A stretch of DNA of 64,000 bases from Algimonas porphyrae (GCF_041429795.1 NZ_CP163424.1:1490001-1554000), one strand, 5' to 3'; counted from the first letter of the stretch, positions 8,259-16,772 are shown. Notes: generated by a model from the sequence alone, not told the origin. Made by a program: numbers and translations.

Positions 8259-9550
8259 TGGAAGTCACCTTGGAAGGGGGCCGCGCCGAGCAGGCTGTTC
8301 AAGCGCATGCGAGCGGCGGCCAGATCGCGCCGGGCCTGTATCGCGCTGGTATTGGCCGCGATAAGACCCTTGCGGGCGTCGAGCGTGGTCGTGAGGTCGA
8401 AGCGCCCGGCGGTGTAGCCTTTTACGGACGCTTCATAGGCGGCGCGGGCGGCCGGGACGGCGGTCTGCTCATAGACCTGAACCCTGTCGGATGCGGCCCG
8501 GACCTGTTGACGGGCCGCAGCCTCGTCGGCGCGCAAACGCGCTTCGGTGGCGACGGCATTCATTCGGGCCGCATCGCGCCGGAGCTCGGAGGCGCGCGCA
8601 GCATCTTCGTTCTTGTCGAACAGGGGCAGCGGCACGCTCAGTCCCAGAACGAAGGCATTGTCGTTGGAACCCTCGAACCGACGAAGGCCTCCGCTGACGG
8701 TCAGGTTCGGCGTGCCGTTCGCCAATGCGGAGCGACGCTCGGCGTCACGAAGCTGCTCTGTCGCGTCCGCAAGCGCGAGCAAGGGATGCTCGGTCGCAGA
8801 CGCTGTCGAGAGGGCCGCCCTATCCGGTTGCGGGAGCTGATCGACAGGAAGGATAAAGCGAGGGGCCGGCTCGCCCCAGAGCGAAGCGAGCTCGTAGCGC
8901 AAGGTCTCGACGCGCGCTCGGGCCGCAACGGCTTCGGCTTGCAAGCTCGCGGCATCCGCCTGAGCGCGAGACAGTTCGGGCGGTGCTGCCGCTCCCGCCG
9001 TGACGCGCTTGTCCACGGTCTCGGACAGGGATTGCGAAAGGCTGCTGGCTTCCTCCGCCAGGCGCGCGAGTTCGATCGCCGCAACAAGCTCGTAGAAGAC
9101 GAGCGCGGTCTGCAGCTCGGACGCTCGCAAAACGACCTCGCATTCGGCGAGGCCGAGAGACTGATTGGCGCGTGCCGCCTGTTCGCGCTTTGCGCGCTTG
9201 CCGCCGAGCTCAAATGTCTGTGCGTAGCTGAGTGTCGTCTCGTTCTGGCCGAATCCGCCCAACGAACCGGAACCCCCGAAATTCTCGATTTCGAGATCGA
9301 GCGTCGGGTTGAGACGGCGCCCGGCCTGGTCGGCTTCGGCACCCCGCGCCCGGACTTCCAAAGCCGCAGCGCGAACGGCAGGCGAAGCTTCGCGAACGCG
9401 CGACAGCGCGGCCTGCAGGGTAATGGGTGCGCCATCGAACGCGACGGTTGTTGACGACACCTGAGTGCCGTCGCACGGAGATGCGAGCGCCCAAGCCGGT
9501 AGGGCGAGCGTCAGCAGAACGCCTGCGGCGCTCTTGCAAAATCTGGACAT
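8255..9550 (-). CDS. czcC: TolC-family outer membrane factor (CzcC family)
   Basis: Predicted 431 residues with a signal peptide (MSRFCKSAAGVLLTLALPAWALA). The mature protein has the two homologous helical halves typical of TolC/CzcC channels, with conserved fragments such as NPTLDLEIENFGG near the N-terminus and LGLSVPLPLFDKN in the second half. It is followed by czcB with a 4-base overlap. It would complete the tripartite Czc pump in the outer membrane. It is clearly distinct from the CusC-like protein at the left end of the window, so the region encodes two separate outer-membrane factors. Confidence 0.9.
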   Translation of the reverse strand: MSRFCKSAAGVLLTLALPAWALASPCDGTQVSSTTVAFDGAPITLQAALSRVREASPAVRAAALEVRARGAEADQAGRRLNPTLDLEIENFGGSGSLGGFGQNETTLSYAQTFELGGKRAKREQAARANQSLGLAECEVVLRASELQTALVFYELVAAIELARLAEEASSLSQSLSETVDKRVTAGAAAPPELSRAQADAASLQAEAVAARARVETLRYELASLWGEPAPRFILPVDQLPQPDRAALSTASATEHPLLALADATEQLRDAERRSALANGTPNLTVSGGLRRFEGSNDNAFVLGLSVPLPLFDKNEDAARASELRRDAARMNAVATEARLRADEAAARQQVRAASDRVQVYEQTAVPAARAAYEASVKGYTAGRFDLTTTLDARKGLIAANTSAIQARRDLAAARMRLNSLLGAAPFQGDFQ

Positions 9551-9622
9551 AAAAAGGGTTCCTCAAACAAAATCAGATGACAGGACAAGCGGCACTCAGA
9601 TGCGCGCCGTGCTGAAATCGGA

Positions 9623-10003
9623 TCAGGTTCGGGGAGGTCGGAAGAGTTCGGAAGGGCCGTCACGAGGTGCGGCGGTGTTGGGTCCCAAAAGCGGTTTGGC
9701 CAACTCGACCAACGTAAATCCGCCGCTTCCAAGCCCCTGGCCAACCAGATGGATATGACACGACCCACAGGAATGAGTGTGGTGGTCATGGCCGTCGTCA
9801 CCCTCGTCGTGGGGAACATCGTCAACAGGGCTTGTGTCGATTAACGCATGCAATGTTTGGCCGGACTGACTGTTCTCGCATTGCGCTTCAGCCGGATCGA
9901 CCGGGTGGATGTCGGACGCAAGCGCGCCCACACTCATCAGCGATGAGAGCAGAAGGGTCATCCAGACCCTCGCAGAGCATATGACGGTCAAAAGACGCTT
10001 CAT
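9623..10003 (-). CDS. Small secreted His-rich protein heading the czc operon
   Basis: Predicted 126 residues: signal peptide (MKRLLTVICSARVWMTLLLSSLMSVGALA), then a short mature region with a HDEGDDGHDHHTHSCGSCHIH cluster that is a likely metal site, and a Gly/Pro-rich C-terminus. It is the first gene after the MerR-type promoter at 10092-10122 and precedes czcC by about 70 bases. Position and composition resemble the small periplasmic CzcI-like proteins of czc operons, but sequence-level homology to CzcI could not be confirmed by eye. Confidence 0.65.
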   Translation of the reverse strand: MKRLLTVICSARVWMTLLLSSLMSVGALASDIHPVDPAEAQCENSQSGQTLHALIDTSPVDDVPHDEGDDGHDHHTHSCGSCHIHLVGQGLGSGGFTLVELAKPLLGPNTAAPRDGPSELFRPPRT

Positions 10004-10091
10004 TGAAATCAGACTACCGCAACTTCCTTAATTTATACGCTTCGAGGTCATGGTTCGTTTCACGAGCCCCGGAGTGCAACGGTGAGGTGAT

Positions 10092-10122
10092 GCCCTACAC
10101 CCTCCAGCCACTAGAGGGGCAA
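10092..10122 (-). promoter_or_regulatory. MerR-type promoter driving the czc operon
   Basis: On the minus strand TTGCCC (10122-10117) is separated by 19 bases from TAGGGC (10097-10092). The spacer carries the dyad CCTC-TAGTGGCTG-GAGG. An overlong spacer with a centred dyad is the signature of MerR-family controlled promoters, where the metal-bound regulator untwists the DNA. It lies about 90 bases upstream of the His-rich secreted protein gene and just past the 3' end of the merR-family gene. Confidence 0.7.
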
Positions 10123-10137
10123 GGGCTTATTTCAGGC

Positions 10138-10596
10138 TTAAAGCTCAATGGGACCAACTTTCGCGCCATGTCCGACATGATCATTGGGTGCGCAATGCGT
10201 GTGATCGCCAAGAACCTGCAGGATATGGCAAGCTCCGACCGTGCCTCCCGCGCAGCTCGCGATCATGCGCTCCAGCTCGGTTTCGAGTAGTTTCAACCGT
10301 GACAGGCGACTGCGGACGCGCGCAAGGTTGTCCCTCGCGATAGCGTCGACGCTATCGCAATCTCTGTCCGGATCATCCTGCAATGTCACGAGATCGCGAA
10401 TGGCCGGGATATCGAAGCCAAGTTCTCGGGCGTGCCGGATGAAGTTCAACCGGTCGATGGCATCACTGCCGTAACGCCGTTGCCCGCTATCCGAGCGCCC
10501 TGGCTCGGCGAGCAGTCCGATCAACTCGTAATAGCGAATGGTGGTCACTTTCACGCCTGTGGCTGCGGCGACTTTTCCGATGGTGAGCGTTGCCAT
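10138..10596 (-). CDS. MerR-family Zn/Cd/Pb-type metal-responsive activator
   Basis: Predicted 152 residues. The N-terminal winged-helix (residues 1-70) starts TIGKVAAATGVKVTTIRYYE, then comes the dimerization helix with C80 (DRDC) and a C-terminal metal loop with C115, C123-H124 and C135. This C...C-H...C layout matches the CadR/PbrR/ZntR group rather than CueR or MerR itself. The gene lies between two promoters with 19-bp spacers, one for the czc operon and one for the divergent methyltransferase/CDF genes, so it probably activates both. Inducer specificity (Zn, Cd, Pb or Co) cannot be read from the sequence alone. Confidence 0.88.
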   Translation of the reverse strand: MATLTIGKVAAATGVKVTTIRYYELIGLLAEPGRSDSGQRRYGSDAIDRLNFIRHARELGFDIPAIRDLVTLQDDPDRDCDSVDAIARDNLARVRSRLSRLKLLETELERMIASCAGGTVGACHILQVLGDHTHCAPNDHVGHGAKVGPIEL

Positions 10597-10608
10597 GACT
10601 TTTTCCCC

Positions 10609-10639
10609 TTGCCTCTACAGCGACTGTAGATGTTAGCCA
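10609..10639 (+). promoter_or_regulatory. MerR-type promoter for the methyltransferase/CDF operon
   Basis: TTGCCT (10609-10614), a 19-base spacer holding the dyad CTACAG-CGA-CTGTAG, and TAGCCA (10634-10639). The layout matches ZntR/PbrR-type promoters. It also decides a start: an upstream in-frame ATG at 10630 falls inside this promoter, so translation must begin further downstream. The divergent merR-family gene starts at 10596 and may be autoregulated from the same site. Confidence 0.7.
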
Positions 10640-10671
10640 GGATGTCCACCGAAGCAAGAGGCGCATACGAC

Positions 10672-11265
10672 ATGATGGAACCGGGATATCTCAAAACCGT
10701 CTTGATCGGCCTGATAATCGCCAATGGCGTCCTGGCCTGTCTTTTCGGCGTGCTGGCCAAACGCAGCTTTCGGACCCGGGGGCATCTCACATCTCTCATG
10801 GGGGTCTGGTCGGGTATTGCGATGCACGGCCACGCGCTCATGACCTTTGCAATGAGCTGGCTCGACCGGGGAGCGCTCTATGAGACGCGCTTGATCACGA
10901 CCGCGCTCGGTCTCGCCTTCATGGCGTCCGGTATCGCAGCCATTGCAGCGGGCCGTCGCGCCTATGGCGATATTGCGCGGGTCTACGGTCTGAAAGAAGA
11001 TGTGCTGATCGAATCCGGTATCTATCGCTGGACGCGCAATCCGCAATATCTCGGATATTATCTTCTTCTCCTGGGAAGCGCGGTCGCCAGCGGATCCGCC
11101 ATCGCTTTTCTCTTCGTCATTATTTTCTTCATCCTGATCCATGCGGGTGTCGTGCTGGTCGAGGAGCCGCATCTCCGGCAGGTCTTTGGTGCCGACTACG
11201 GAACCTATACCCAGCGAGTCGCGCGCTATTTCGGACCTCGCTGGTCCGGGGCGGCGCAGACATGA
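10672..11265 (+). CDS. Isoprenylcysteine carboxyl methyltransferase (ICMT)-family membrane protein
   Basis: Predicted 197 residues with five or six transmembrane helices. The C-terminal catalytic signature is present: GIYRWTRNPQYLGYYLLLLG followed by EEPHLRQVFGADYGTYTQRV, which in the ICMT/PEMT family binds S-adenosylmethionine. The start ATG 10672 has AAGAGG ten bases upstream and lies after the MerR-type promoter. Proteins of this family are often found in czc/cad metal-resistance clusters, but their substrate there is unknown. The stop overlaps the start of the next gene (ATGA at 11262-11265), so it is co-translated with a CDF-like transporter. Confidence 0.85.
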   Translation: MMEPGYLKTVLIGLIIANGVLACLFGVLAKRSFRTRGHLTSLMGVWSGIAMHGHALMTFAMSWLDRGALYETRLITTALGLAFMASGIAAIAAGRRAYGDIARVYGLKEDVLIESGIYRWTRNPQYLGYYLLLLGSAVASGSAIAFLFVIIFFILIHAGVVLVEEPHLRQVFGADYGTYTQRVARYFGPRWSGAAQT

Positions 11266-11876
11266 CCGACGCATGCGGGTGCAGCGCCGACACCGATCTG
11301 GCCATCCGGTCTCCGGCCTACAGACGAGCCTTATGGATCGTTGTCGTCCTGAACCTGGGCTACGCCGTCATCGAGTTCGCCGGTGGCTGGCTGTCGGGAT
11401 CGCAGGCCCTCAAAGCCGATGCGCTGGATTTTCTCGGCGACGGTCTGATCAGCCTTCTGGCACTGATCGCGCTGGCCTGGCCTGCTGCGTGGCGTGCCCG
11501 GACCGCCCTGTTGCAAGGTCTGTTTCTCGGCGGTCTCGGCGCGCTTGTTGTCGTGTCGACCGTCTACCGGTTCTGGAGTCCGTCGCCAGTCGAGACGCTG
11601 TCCATGGGCGCGTTCGCCCTTGGTGCCCTGATCGTCAATCTTGTCTCGGTCGTGCCGCTTTTGCCCTTCAAGGACGGCGACGCCAATATGCGGGCGATCT
11701 GGCTGTTTTCCCGAAACGACGCGCTCGGCAACGTCGCCGTCATCATGGCCGCTGGTCTTGTCTGGTGGATAGGCACATCCTGGCCGGACACCGTCGTCGC
11801 GCTCGGAATCGCCGCCCTGTTTCTCCAGTCGTCCTACCTCATCATCCGCGACGCCCGCCGCGAGCTTGCGGCGTGA
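11262..11876 (+). CDS. Short cation diffusion facilitator (CDF)-like transporter
   Basis: Predicted 204 residues comprising six transmembrane helices and almost no cytoplasmic C-terminal domain, so shorter than canonical CDF proteins of about 300 residues. The N-terminus has a Cys pair (MTDACGCSAD). The TM2 metal site appears as ADALDFLGD and the TM5 site as RNDALGN, so the acidic residues are kept while the histidines of Zn-type CDFs are replaced. It would export divalent cations into the periplasm. It is co-translated with the preceding methyltransferase-family gene and followed by a second short CDF-like gene. Confidence 0.85.
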   Translation: MTDACGCSADTDLAIRSPAYRRALWIVVVLNLGYAVIEFAGGWLSGSQALKADALDFLGDGLISLLALIALAWPAAWRARTALLQGLFLGGLGALVVVSTVYRFWSPSPVETLSMGAFALGALIVNLVSVVPLLPFKDGDANMRAIWLFSRNDALGNVAVIMAAGLVWWIGTSWPDTVVALGIAALFLQSSYLIIRDARRELAA

Positions 11877-11937
11877 CTTTGCAACCGATGCTCTCGTTCG
11901 CCGTTGAAAGATCGGATAATTTCTCGAAGGATTTTTC

Positions 11938-12576
11938 ATGAGCGGTGAAGTCATTGACGTCGATACGCCAGAAAAGCGCAAGACGCTCTGGATCGTGCTT
12001 TGGCTTAACGTCGCGATTGCCGTCGGCTTTTTTATTACCGGATTTATTGGCAACTCGAACGCACTCTTCGCCAATGGCCTCGACAATACATCCGATGCCG
12101 CTGTCTATGCGCTGAGCCTGCTGGCCCTCACGCGGTCCCGCGTCTGGAAACGCGGCGCGGCGCGCCTGTCCGGCATCATGCTTCTGGTCTTCTCCGCAGG
12201 CGTCATCATCGATGCGGTCCGGCGTTTTCTCGAAGGCTCCGATCCCGTTGGGATCATGATGATGGGCATGGCGGCCGTGGCGGGCATCGTGAACCTCATC
12301 AGCTTGGTCTTGCTGAAGAGACTTCAAAACCGCGACGTCAATCTTCGAGCCGCCACCACCTTCAGCTTCAACGACTTCGTCGCCAATGGCGGCATTTTTC
12401 TCGCAGGGATCGTCGTCCTGTTCGCAGGCGCCAATTGGCCCGACCTCGTGGTCGGGATCGCCGTGGCCGGGATTGCGCTTTACGGCGGGATCGAAATCCT
12501 GCGCGACGCGCATGGCGACATGCACGAAGACGCGCAGACAGCTCACACCTCCCTCACGGATGGTTTTCGAAAATAA
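11938..12576 (+). CDS. Second short CDF-like cation transporter
   Basis: Predicted 212 residues with six transmembrane helices. TM2 carries ANGLDNTSDAAVY and TM5 carries FNDFVANGG, positions where CDF proteins coordinate metal; the canonical histidines are absent. A short tail (HGDMHEDAQTAH) contains His/Asp residues in place of the normal cytoplasmic dimerization domain. It follows the first CDF-like gene by 61 bases on the same strand and precedes the P-type ATPase by 45 bases, so all probably belong to the MerR-controlled operon. The two CDF-like proteins are only distantly similar to each other and may act together. Confidence 0.85.
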   Translation: MSGEVIDVDTPEKRKTLWIVLWLNVAIAVGFFITGFIGNSNALFANGLDNTSDAAVYALSLLALTRSRVWKRGAARLSGIMLLVFSAGVIIDAVRRFLEGSDPVGIMMMGMAAVAGIVNLISLVLLKRLQNRDVNLRAATTFSFNDFVANGGIFLAGIVVLFAGANWPDLVVGIAVAGIALYGGIEILRDAHGDMHEDAQTAHTSLTDGFRK

Positions 12577-12621
12577 ATTAGGTACGGCTCTTTCGAGCTC
12601 TCAAAAGAAGTTAGGATTCCC

Positions 12622-14643
12622 ATGGGGGCTGAACACACGGCGGACGACCACGATCACGGGAAGGGCAAAGCCCACGGGTCGGGCGACGGACATAATCACG
12701 ACGATCTGATCAGCCGCATTCTCGGTCCGCGCGCGGAAGTCATCTTCGCGGTTCTGGCGGGCGTCTTTCTGCTCATCGGCTGGCTCGGCCCCAAATTCGG
12801 TTTGGGCGAGCCCATCGCATTCGGCGCGCTCCTGGCGGCCTATTTCTTTGGCGGCTATTACGCCCTGCGCGAAGCTCTGGGCAGCGTCTTCCAGGGCCGG
12901 TTTCAGATCGACTTCCTCATGCTGGTCGCGGCGACGGGCGCGGCGATCCTCGGCGAATGGGCGGAGGGCGCCTTCCTGCTCTTCCTCTTTGCCATCGGCC
13001 ACGCGCTTGAGAACTTCGCCATGACGCGCGCGCGAAACGCCATCACGGCCCTGGCGGATCTCGCCCCGGACGAAGCCCTCGTGCGCCGTGGCACGGAAAC
13101 CCTTACCGTGCCGATCGACCAACTCGTCATCGGCGACATCGTGGTGGTGCGCTCGAATGAGCGCCTGCCCGCCGACGGCTTTGTGGTGCGCGGCGAGAGC
13201 GCCGTGAACCAAGCGCCGATCACGGGCGAGAGCGCGCCCGTCGACAAACAGCCCGTCTCCGATACCGCGCTCGCCGCCGCCAGTCCTGATAGCGTGTCGG
13301 CGGACAGCCGCGTCTTTGCCGGGTCCATCAACGGCACGGGCAGCCTCGATATTCAGGTGACCCAACTCGCAGGCGAGACCACGCTTGCGCGCGTTGTGCA
13401 GATGGTCAGCGAGGCCGAAACCCGGCAGTCCCCGACACAGAGCTTTACCAAGAAGTTCGAACGCATCTTCGTGCCGTCCGTGATCGTGCTCGCCGTTCTC
13501 GTCGCGCTGTCCTTCATCGTGCTGGACGAGACGCCGTCCGAGAGCTTCTACCGCGCCATGGCCGTGCTGGTGGCGGCGAGTCCCTGCGCGCTGGCCATCG
13601 CGACGCCGAGTGCCATTCTCTCCGGCGTGGCCCGTGCCGCGCGCGGCGGTGTGCTTATCAAGGGCGGTGCGCCCCTGGAATCGCTCGGCAAGCTCGACGC
13701 CATCGCCTTCGACAAGACCGGGACCCTGACCGAAGGCGAACCGCGCCTGACCGATATACAGCCCTATGGCGGCGTGACGGAGGAAGAGCTCCTGCGTGTC
13801 AGTGCTGCCGTGGAGACCCTGTCCGATCACCCGCTTGCTCAGGCCGTCGTGCGTGACGCGGCGGACCGTTTGCCATCCATTCCTGACACGGCATCGGGCT
13901 TTGGAAGCATTACGGGACGCGGCGTCAAAGCCGAGTTCGAAGGCCAGACCGTGCATATCGGCAAGGCCGCGCTTTTCTCGGAAGTCCCCGGTTTGCCCTT
14001 GCCTGACGATTTGCGGGCGAGCGTGGCACGTCTGTCTGAAAATGGACGCACGACCATGATCGTGCGGCAGGGCGACAGTTATCTGGGTGCCATCGGTCTC
14101 ATGGACACACCGCGCGAAGCGTCCAAGCCCGTTATCGCGAAACTGCGAGAGCTGGGCATTAAGCGGATGATGATGATCTCCGGCGACAACCAGAACGTCG
14201 CCGATGCCGTGGCGCGCGAGGTCGGGCTGGACACCGCCTTTGGCGACCTCATGCCGGACGACAAGGTCACCAAGATCAAGGCGCTCAGCTCCGAGCAAGG
14301 TGTCGCCATGGTCGGGGACGGCGTGAACGATGCCCCCGCGATGGCCAATGCCACGGTGGGCATCGCCATGGGTGCAGCGGGATCGGACGTTGCGCTTGAG
14401 ACCGCCGACATCGCGCTCATGGCCGATGATCTCGAAACCCTGCCCTTCGCCGTCGGACTGAGCCGGGCGACGAGCCGCATCATCCGCCAGAACCTCTGGG
14501 CGAGCCTCGGGATTGTCGCCTTCCTCATTCCCGCGACGTTGCTGGGTTTACGTATCGGTCCGGCTGTTCTGATCCACGAGGGGTCGACACTCATCGTGGT
14601 GTTCAATGCGCTGCGGCTGCTGGCTTACAGGGATCCGGCTTGA
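12622..14643 (+). CDS. P1B-4-type heavy-metal translocating ATPase
   Basis: Predicted 673 residues. It has a His/Asp-rich N-terminus (EHTADDHDHGKGKAHGSGDG) instead of a heavy-metal-associated domain, few N-terminal helices, the actuator motif TGES, the membrane motif S320-P-C (SPCALAIATPS), phosphorylation site D364-KTGT, the hinge GDGVNDAPA and the last-helix motif H652-EGST. SPC together with HEGST defines the P1B-4 group (CoaT/CzcP/CtpD-like; Co, Zn, Cd or Fe export), separating it from CPC-type CadA/ZntA/CopA pumps. The AAGTTAGGA ribosome site lies before ATG 12622. It is the last gene of the metal cluster. Confidence 0.9.
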   Translation: MGAEHTADDHDHGKGKAHGSGDGHNHDDLISRILGPRAEVIFAVLAGVFLLIGWLGPKFGLGEPIAFGALLAAYFFGGYYALREALGSVFQGRFQIDFLMLVAATGAAILGEWAEGAFLLFLFAIGHALENFAMTRARNAITALADLAPDEALVRRGTETLTVPIDQLVIGDIVVVRSNERLPADGFVVRGESAVNQAPITGESAPVDKQPVSDTALAAASPDSVSADSRVFAGSINGTGSLDIQVTQLAGETTLARVVQMVSEAETRQSPTQSFTKKFERIFVPSVIVLAVLVALSFIVLDETPSESFYRAMAVLVAASPCALAIATPSAILSGVARAARGGVLIKGGAPLESLGKLDAIAFDKTGTLTEGEPRLTDIQPYGGVTEEELLRVSAAVETLSDHPLAQAVVRDAADRLPSIPDTASGFGSITGRGVKAEFEGQTVHIGKAALFSEVPGLPLPDDLRASVARLSENGRTTMIVRQGDSYLGAIGLMDTPREASKPVIAKLRELGIKRMMMISGDNQNVADAVAREVGLDTAFGDLMPDDKVTKIKALSSEQGVAMVGDGVNDAPAMANATVGIAMGAAGSDVALETADIALMADDLETLPFAVGLSRATSRIIRQNLWASLGIVAFLIPATLLGLRIGPAVLIHEGSTLIVVFNALRLLAYRDPA

Positions 14644-15240
14644 GACACTCTTGGACGGCGTACCGAATACGAACGACCATAGTCTCAGATCGTAAAGGCC
14701 TGATAGCTCTCGTGTCCCGGTCTACTGATCTTCAGCCTTAGTAAGGGCGCATCCCGGCAAGCCGGGACCGGGCCATACTCGCTGACGCTCGCCGGGCTTC
14801 CCCTCGCTACGCTCGGCGCGATCCCGGCCCTTCGGGTGACTGTCCCTTGCGCGCCGAACGCGGCTCGGCCGACGGAGCCGCTGACGCGGCACGGATCCCG
14901 CTCCCGCTTTCGAGCAAACTCGAAAGCCACTCGCCGCGGGGTCTTCAAGCCTTCGCAATGACACCGCGCTCGAACCCACCGACACGGCGCCTTGCGCCAG
15001 CCGGCGAGACCTCGCGCTTCTGATCTTTTCCAGCGGCGGCTCGGCGCGTCTCTCGCTGACGCGAGGGTCTTGCCGCGCGGGAGCCGCGAGCAGCTTGCGA
15101 CACGCTTCGCGGGTCGGTCCGCTCGCCCGCTGGCGCGTCTTGTCGGCATGTCTTCTTGCCTCTTCAGATTAGAGGATACCCATTTGGTGTCGATGGGTCA
15201 GCGGTCTCTCAAAGCCTCAAAGGTGTTTGTTTCCCCGGCG
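14644..15240. other. Non-coding GC-rich spacer between metal cluster and ICE core
   Basis: No convincing gene. Long open frames occur on the minus strand but their translations are Arg/Ser/Pro-rich with no recognisable domain, as expected of GC-rich non-coding DNA. The stretch from about 14745 to 14960 is made of short inverted and near-repeated motifs (for example GCATCCCGGCAAGCCGGGACC, or CTTTCGAGCAAACTCGAAAG) and has the look of dispersed intergenic repeat (REP-like) DNA. It may mark the boundary between resistance cargo and the conserved ICE backbone. Confidence 0.5.
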
Positions 15241-15243
15241 TCC

Positions 15244-15395
15244 GGGTGGGGCGGCAGACCGGGATGGCACGGGGCGGTCGGCGCGCAAGGGTCCGGGTTC
15301 ATAAGTTCGTCTGTGTGTCTTCGCCTGCCTACCTTTCACCCTTGCGCCCCGCCCTGATGCCCCGCGCCTGCCCGTCCTTCCTAGCCGCCCCACCC
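15244..15395. repeat. Long nested inverted repeat upstream of ardA
   Basis: Outer arms GGGTGGGGCGGC (15244-15255) and GCCGCCCCACCC (15384-15395) are perfect; inner arms GCGCAAGGGT (15283-15292) and ACCCTTGCGC (15338-15347) are also perfect and nested in the same register, with GC-rich imperfect pairing between. The ~150-base hairpin ends 50 bases before ardA. In conjugative plasmids, anti-restriction genes can be read from promoters formed by folded single-stranded DNA during entry; this hairpin is a candidate of that type, by analogy only. Confidence 0.5.
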
Positions 15396-15444
15396 TCCCG
15401 CCGGGGGAAACTGCGCGGGGCGGAGCAGAGATGGAGGAGAGACC

Positions 15445-16083
15445 ATGACCAGCCCGCAACCCGCGATTTTTGCCGCAACCGCCAGCCTGCCGCCTGACGG
15501 CGGCGGCGCGGGGTCGTTGCCCGCGCCCGCCCGGACCCTGACGACTGCAAGACCCGCGCCCGCCAACCCCAGCGGCGACCGTCCGGCCATCTATGTGGCC
15601 TGCCTTGCTAGCTACAATTCCGGCATTCTGCACGGCGATTGGATTTGGGCCGATGACGCCGACGACATGCGCGACGCGACCCGCGCCATGCTGGCGCGGA
15701 GCCCGGAGCCTGACGCCGAGGAATGGGCCATCCACGACCATGCGGGGTTCGAGGGCGCGCGCATCGAGGAATATCAGAGCTTCGAGACCGTCGCGGACAT
15801 TGCCGGGTTCATCGAGGAACTGGGCGAGCTGGGCGCGAAGGTGCTGGAGCACTTCGGGCAGGACTTGGACGACGCCCGCAAGGCGTTCGAAGACTATTGC
15901 GGCGAGTTCGAGAGCTTAGCGGATTATGCCGAGGAACTGACAACCGAGTGCGGGACAAACATCCCGGAGAGCCTGCGCCATTACATCGACTATGCGGCGA
16001 TGGGCCGAGACATGGAAATCAACGGCGACGTGTTCACCGTCCAGTCGGGCCATGCCGAAATCCATATCTTCCGGGGGCATTGA
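15445..16083 (+). CDS. ardA: Antirestriction protein ArdA
   Basis: Predicted 212 residues. After a ~45-residue Pro/Ala-rich extension, the ArdA domain begins with IYVACLASYNSGILHGDWI and continues through SPEPDAEEWAIHDHAGFEG, then GFIEELGELGAKVLEHFGQD, and ends with PESLRHYIDYAAMGRDMEIN, all typical of the family. ArdA is a highly acidic DNA mimic that inhibits type I restriction enzymes, protecting DNA newly arrived by conjugation. GGAGGAGAG precedes ATG 15445. It opens a block of co-oriented ICE genes and is preceded by a long inverted repeat. Confidence 0.92.
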   Translation: MTSPQPAIFAATASLPPDGGGAGSLPAPARTLTTARPAPANPSGDRPAIYVACLASYNSGILHGDWIWADDADDMRDATRAMLARSPEPDAEEWAIHDHAGFEGARIEEYQSFETVADIAGFIEELGELGAKVLEHFGQDLDDARKAFEDYCGEFESLADYAEELTTECGTNIPESLRHYIDYAAMGRDMEINGDVFTVQSGHAEIHIFRGH

Positions 16084-16086
16084 TCC

Positions 16087-16290
16087 ATGCCCTATTATCT
16101 TCTCTACACCCAGACGCTGAACCCGCACGTTCACGAGAGCTACCGCAGCGTCATCCGACGCGCCCGCTCTTTCCTGAAAGACAAGCACCGTAGTGCCGAA
16201 TGGCGCGAGCAGCGCCGCGCTCTCTACCGCGCGGTCCCCTTTCACCACTTCCAAGCCCGTCGCATCGTCGCAATGATGGGAGGGCTATAG
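16087..16290 (+). CDS. Small basic hypothetical protein
   Basis: Predicted 67 residues (MPYYLLYTQTLNPHVHESYR...), rich in Arg/His and Tyr, no membrane segment or signal. It starts three bases after the ardA stop and ends two bases before the next gene, so it fits the operon spacing and is likely real, though no family is recognised. Confidence 0.5.
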   Translation: MPYYLLYTQTLNPHVHESYRSVIRRARSFLKDKHRSAEWREQRRALYRAVPFHHFQARRIVAMMGGL

Positions 16291-16292
16291 TC

Positions 16293-16772
16293 ATGGCGTT
16301 CCTTGAGACTTTCGACGGCTTTGTCTGCGAAGGCGACACCATTGCGGCGCAGGTGGACGGCTATACTGTGACCGCGCGCGTGGTGCGCGACGACACCCCC
16401 GACGCGCCAGACCAGCGGCAAGACGGCTTTTGGCCGACACTGGACCCCCAGGACGCCGGCTTTATCGGCGCGGGCAAGACCGACGCCGACCTAAAGACTG
16501 CCAAGGCGACAGCCAAAGCGGTCATGGACGCATGGGAAGCGGATGAGTGGTTCTATTGCGGAATCGTCGTTTGCGTGTCCCGCGCGAGCGTCACGCTGGA
16601 CGACCACGCGGCGAGCCTTTGGGGCATTGAAGCCAATTACCCCGATAATGACAACGCCTATCTGACCGAAGTCGCGCGCGGGCTTGTGCCAGAAGCACTG
16701 GACGCCGCGCGCGTCGCGCTGGCGAGCCTGTGCGCGGGTTGCGGCTTTGCGGATGCGGAGGCGTTCGCATGA
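16293..16772 (+). CDS. Conserved hypothetical ICE protein
   Basis: Predicted 159 residues, starting at ATG 16293 with the purine-rich GGGAGGGC eight to twelve bases upstream. The open frame continues upstream in the preceding gene, but the ATG restores normal spacing. The protein is acidic, with no signal or membrane segment; it contains [18 protein letters not shown] and later [20 protein letters not shown]. Its length and position between ardA and the MutS-like gene suggest an accessory anti-restriction or DNA-processing factor of the entry region, but no domain is recognised. Its stop overlaps the start of the next gene as ATGA. Confidence 0.6.
   Translation: MAFLETFDGFVCEGDTIAAQVDGYTVTARVVRDDTPDAPDQRQDGFWPTLDPQDAGFIGAGKTDADLKTAKATAKAVMDAWEADEWFYCGIVVCVSRASVTLDDHAASLWGIEANYPDNDNAYLTEVARGLVPEALDAARVALASLCAGCGFADAEAFA

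Noticed and set aside
10630-10671. Upstream start codons (10630, 10642) for the ICMT-family gene
   Set aside because: ATG 10630 lies within the MerR-type promoter and ATG 10642 is too close to the expected transcription start; ATG 10672 has a good ribosome site.
14685-15149. 155-codon minus-strand ORF between the metal ATPase and ardA
   Set aside because: Arg/Ser/Pro-rich low-complexity translation made of repeat-like DNA, no ribosome site, no domain; regarded as non-coding.
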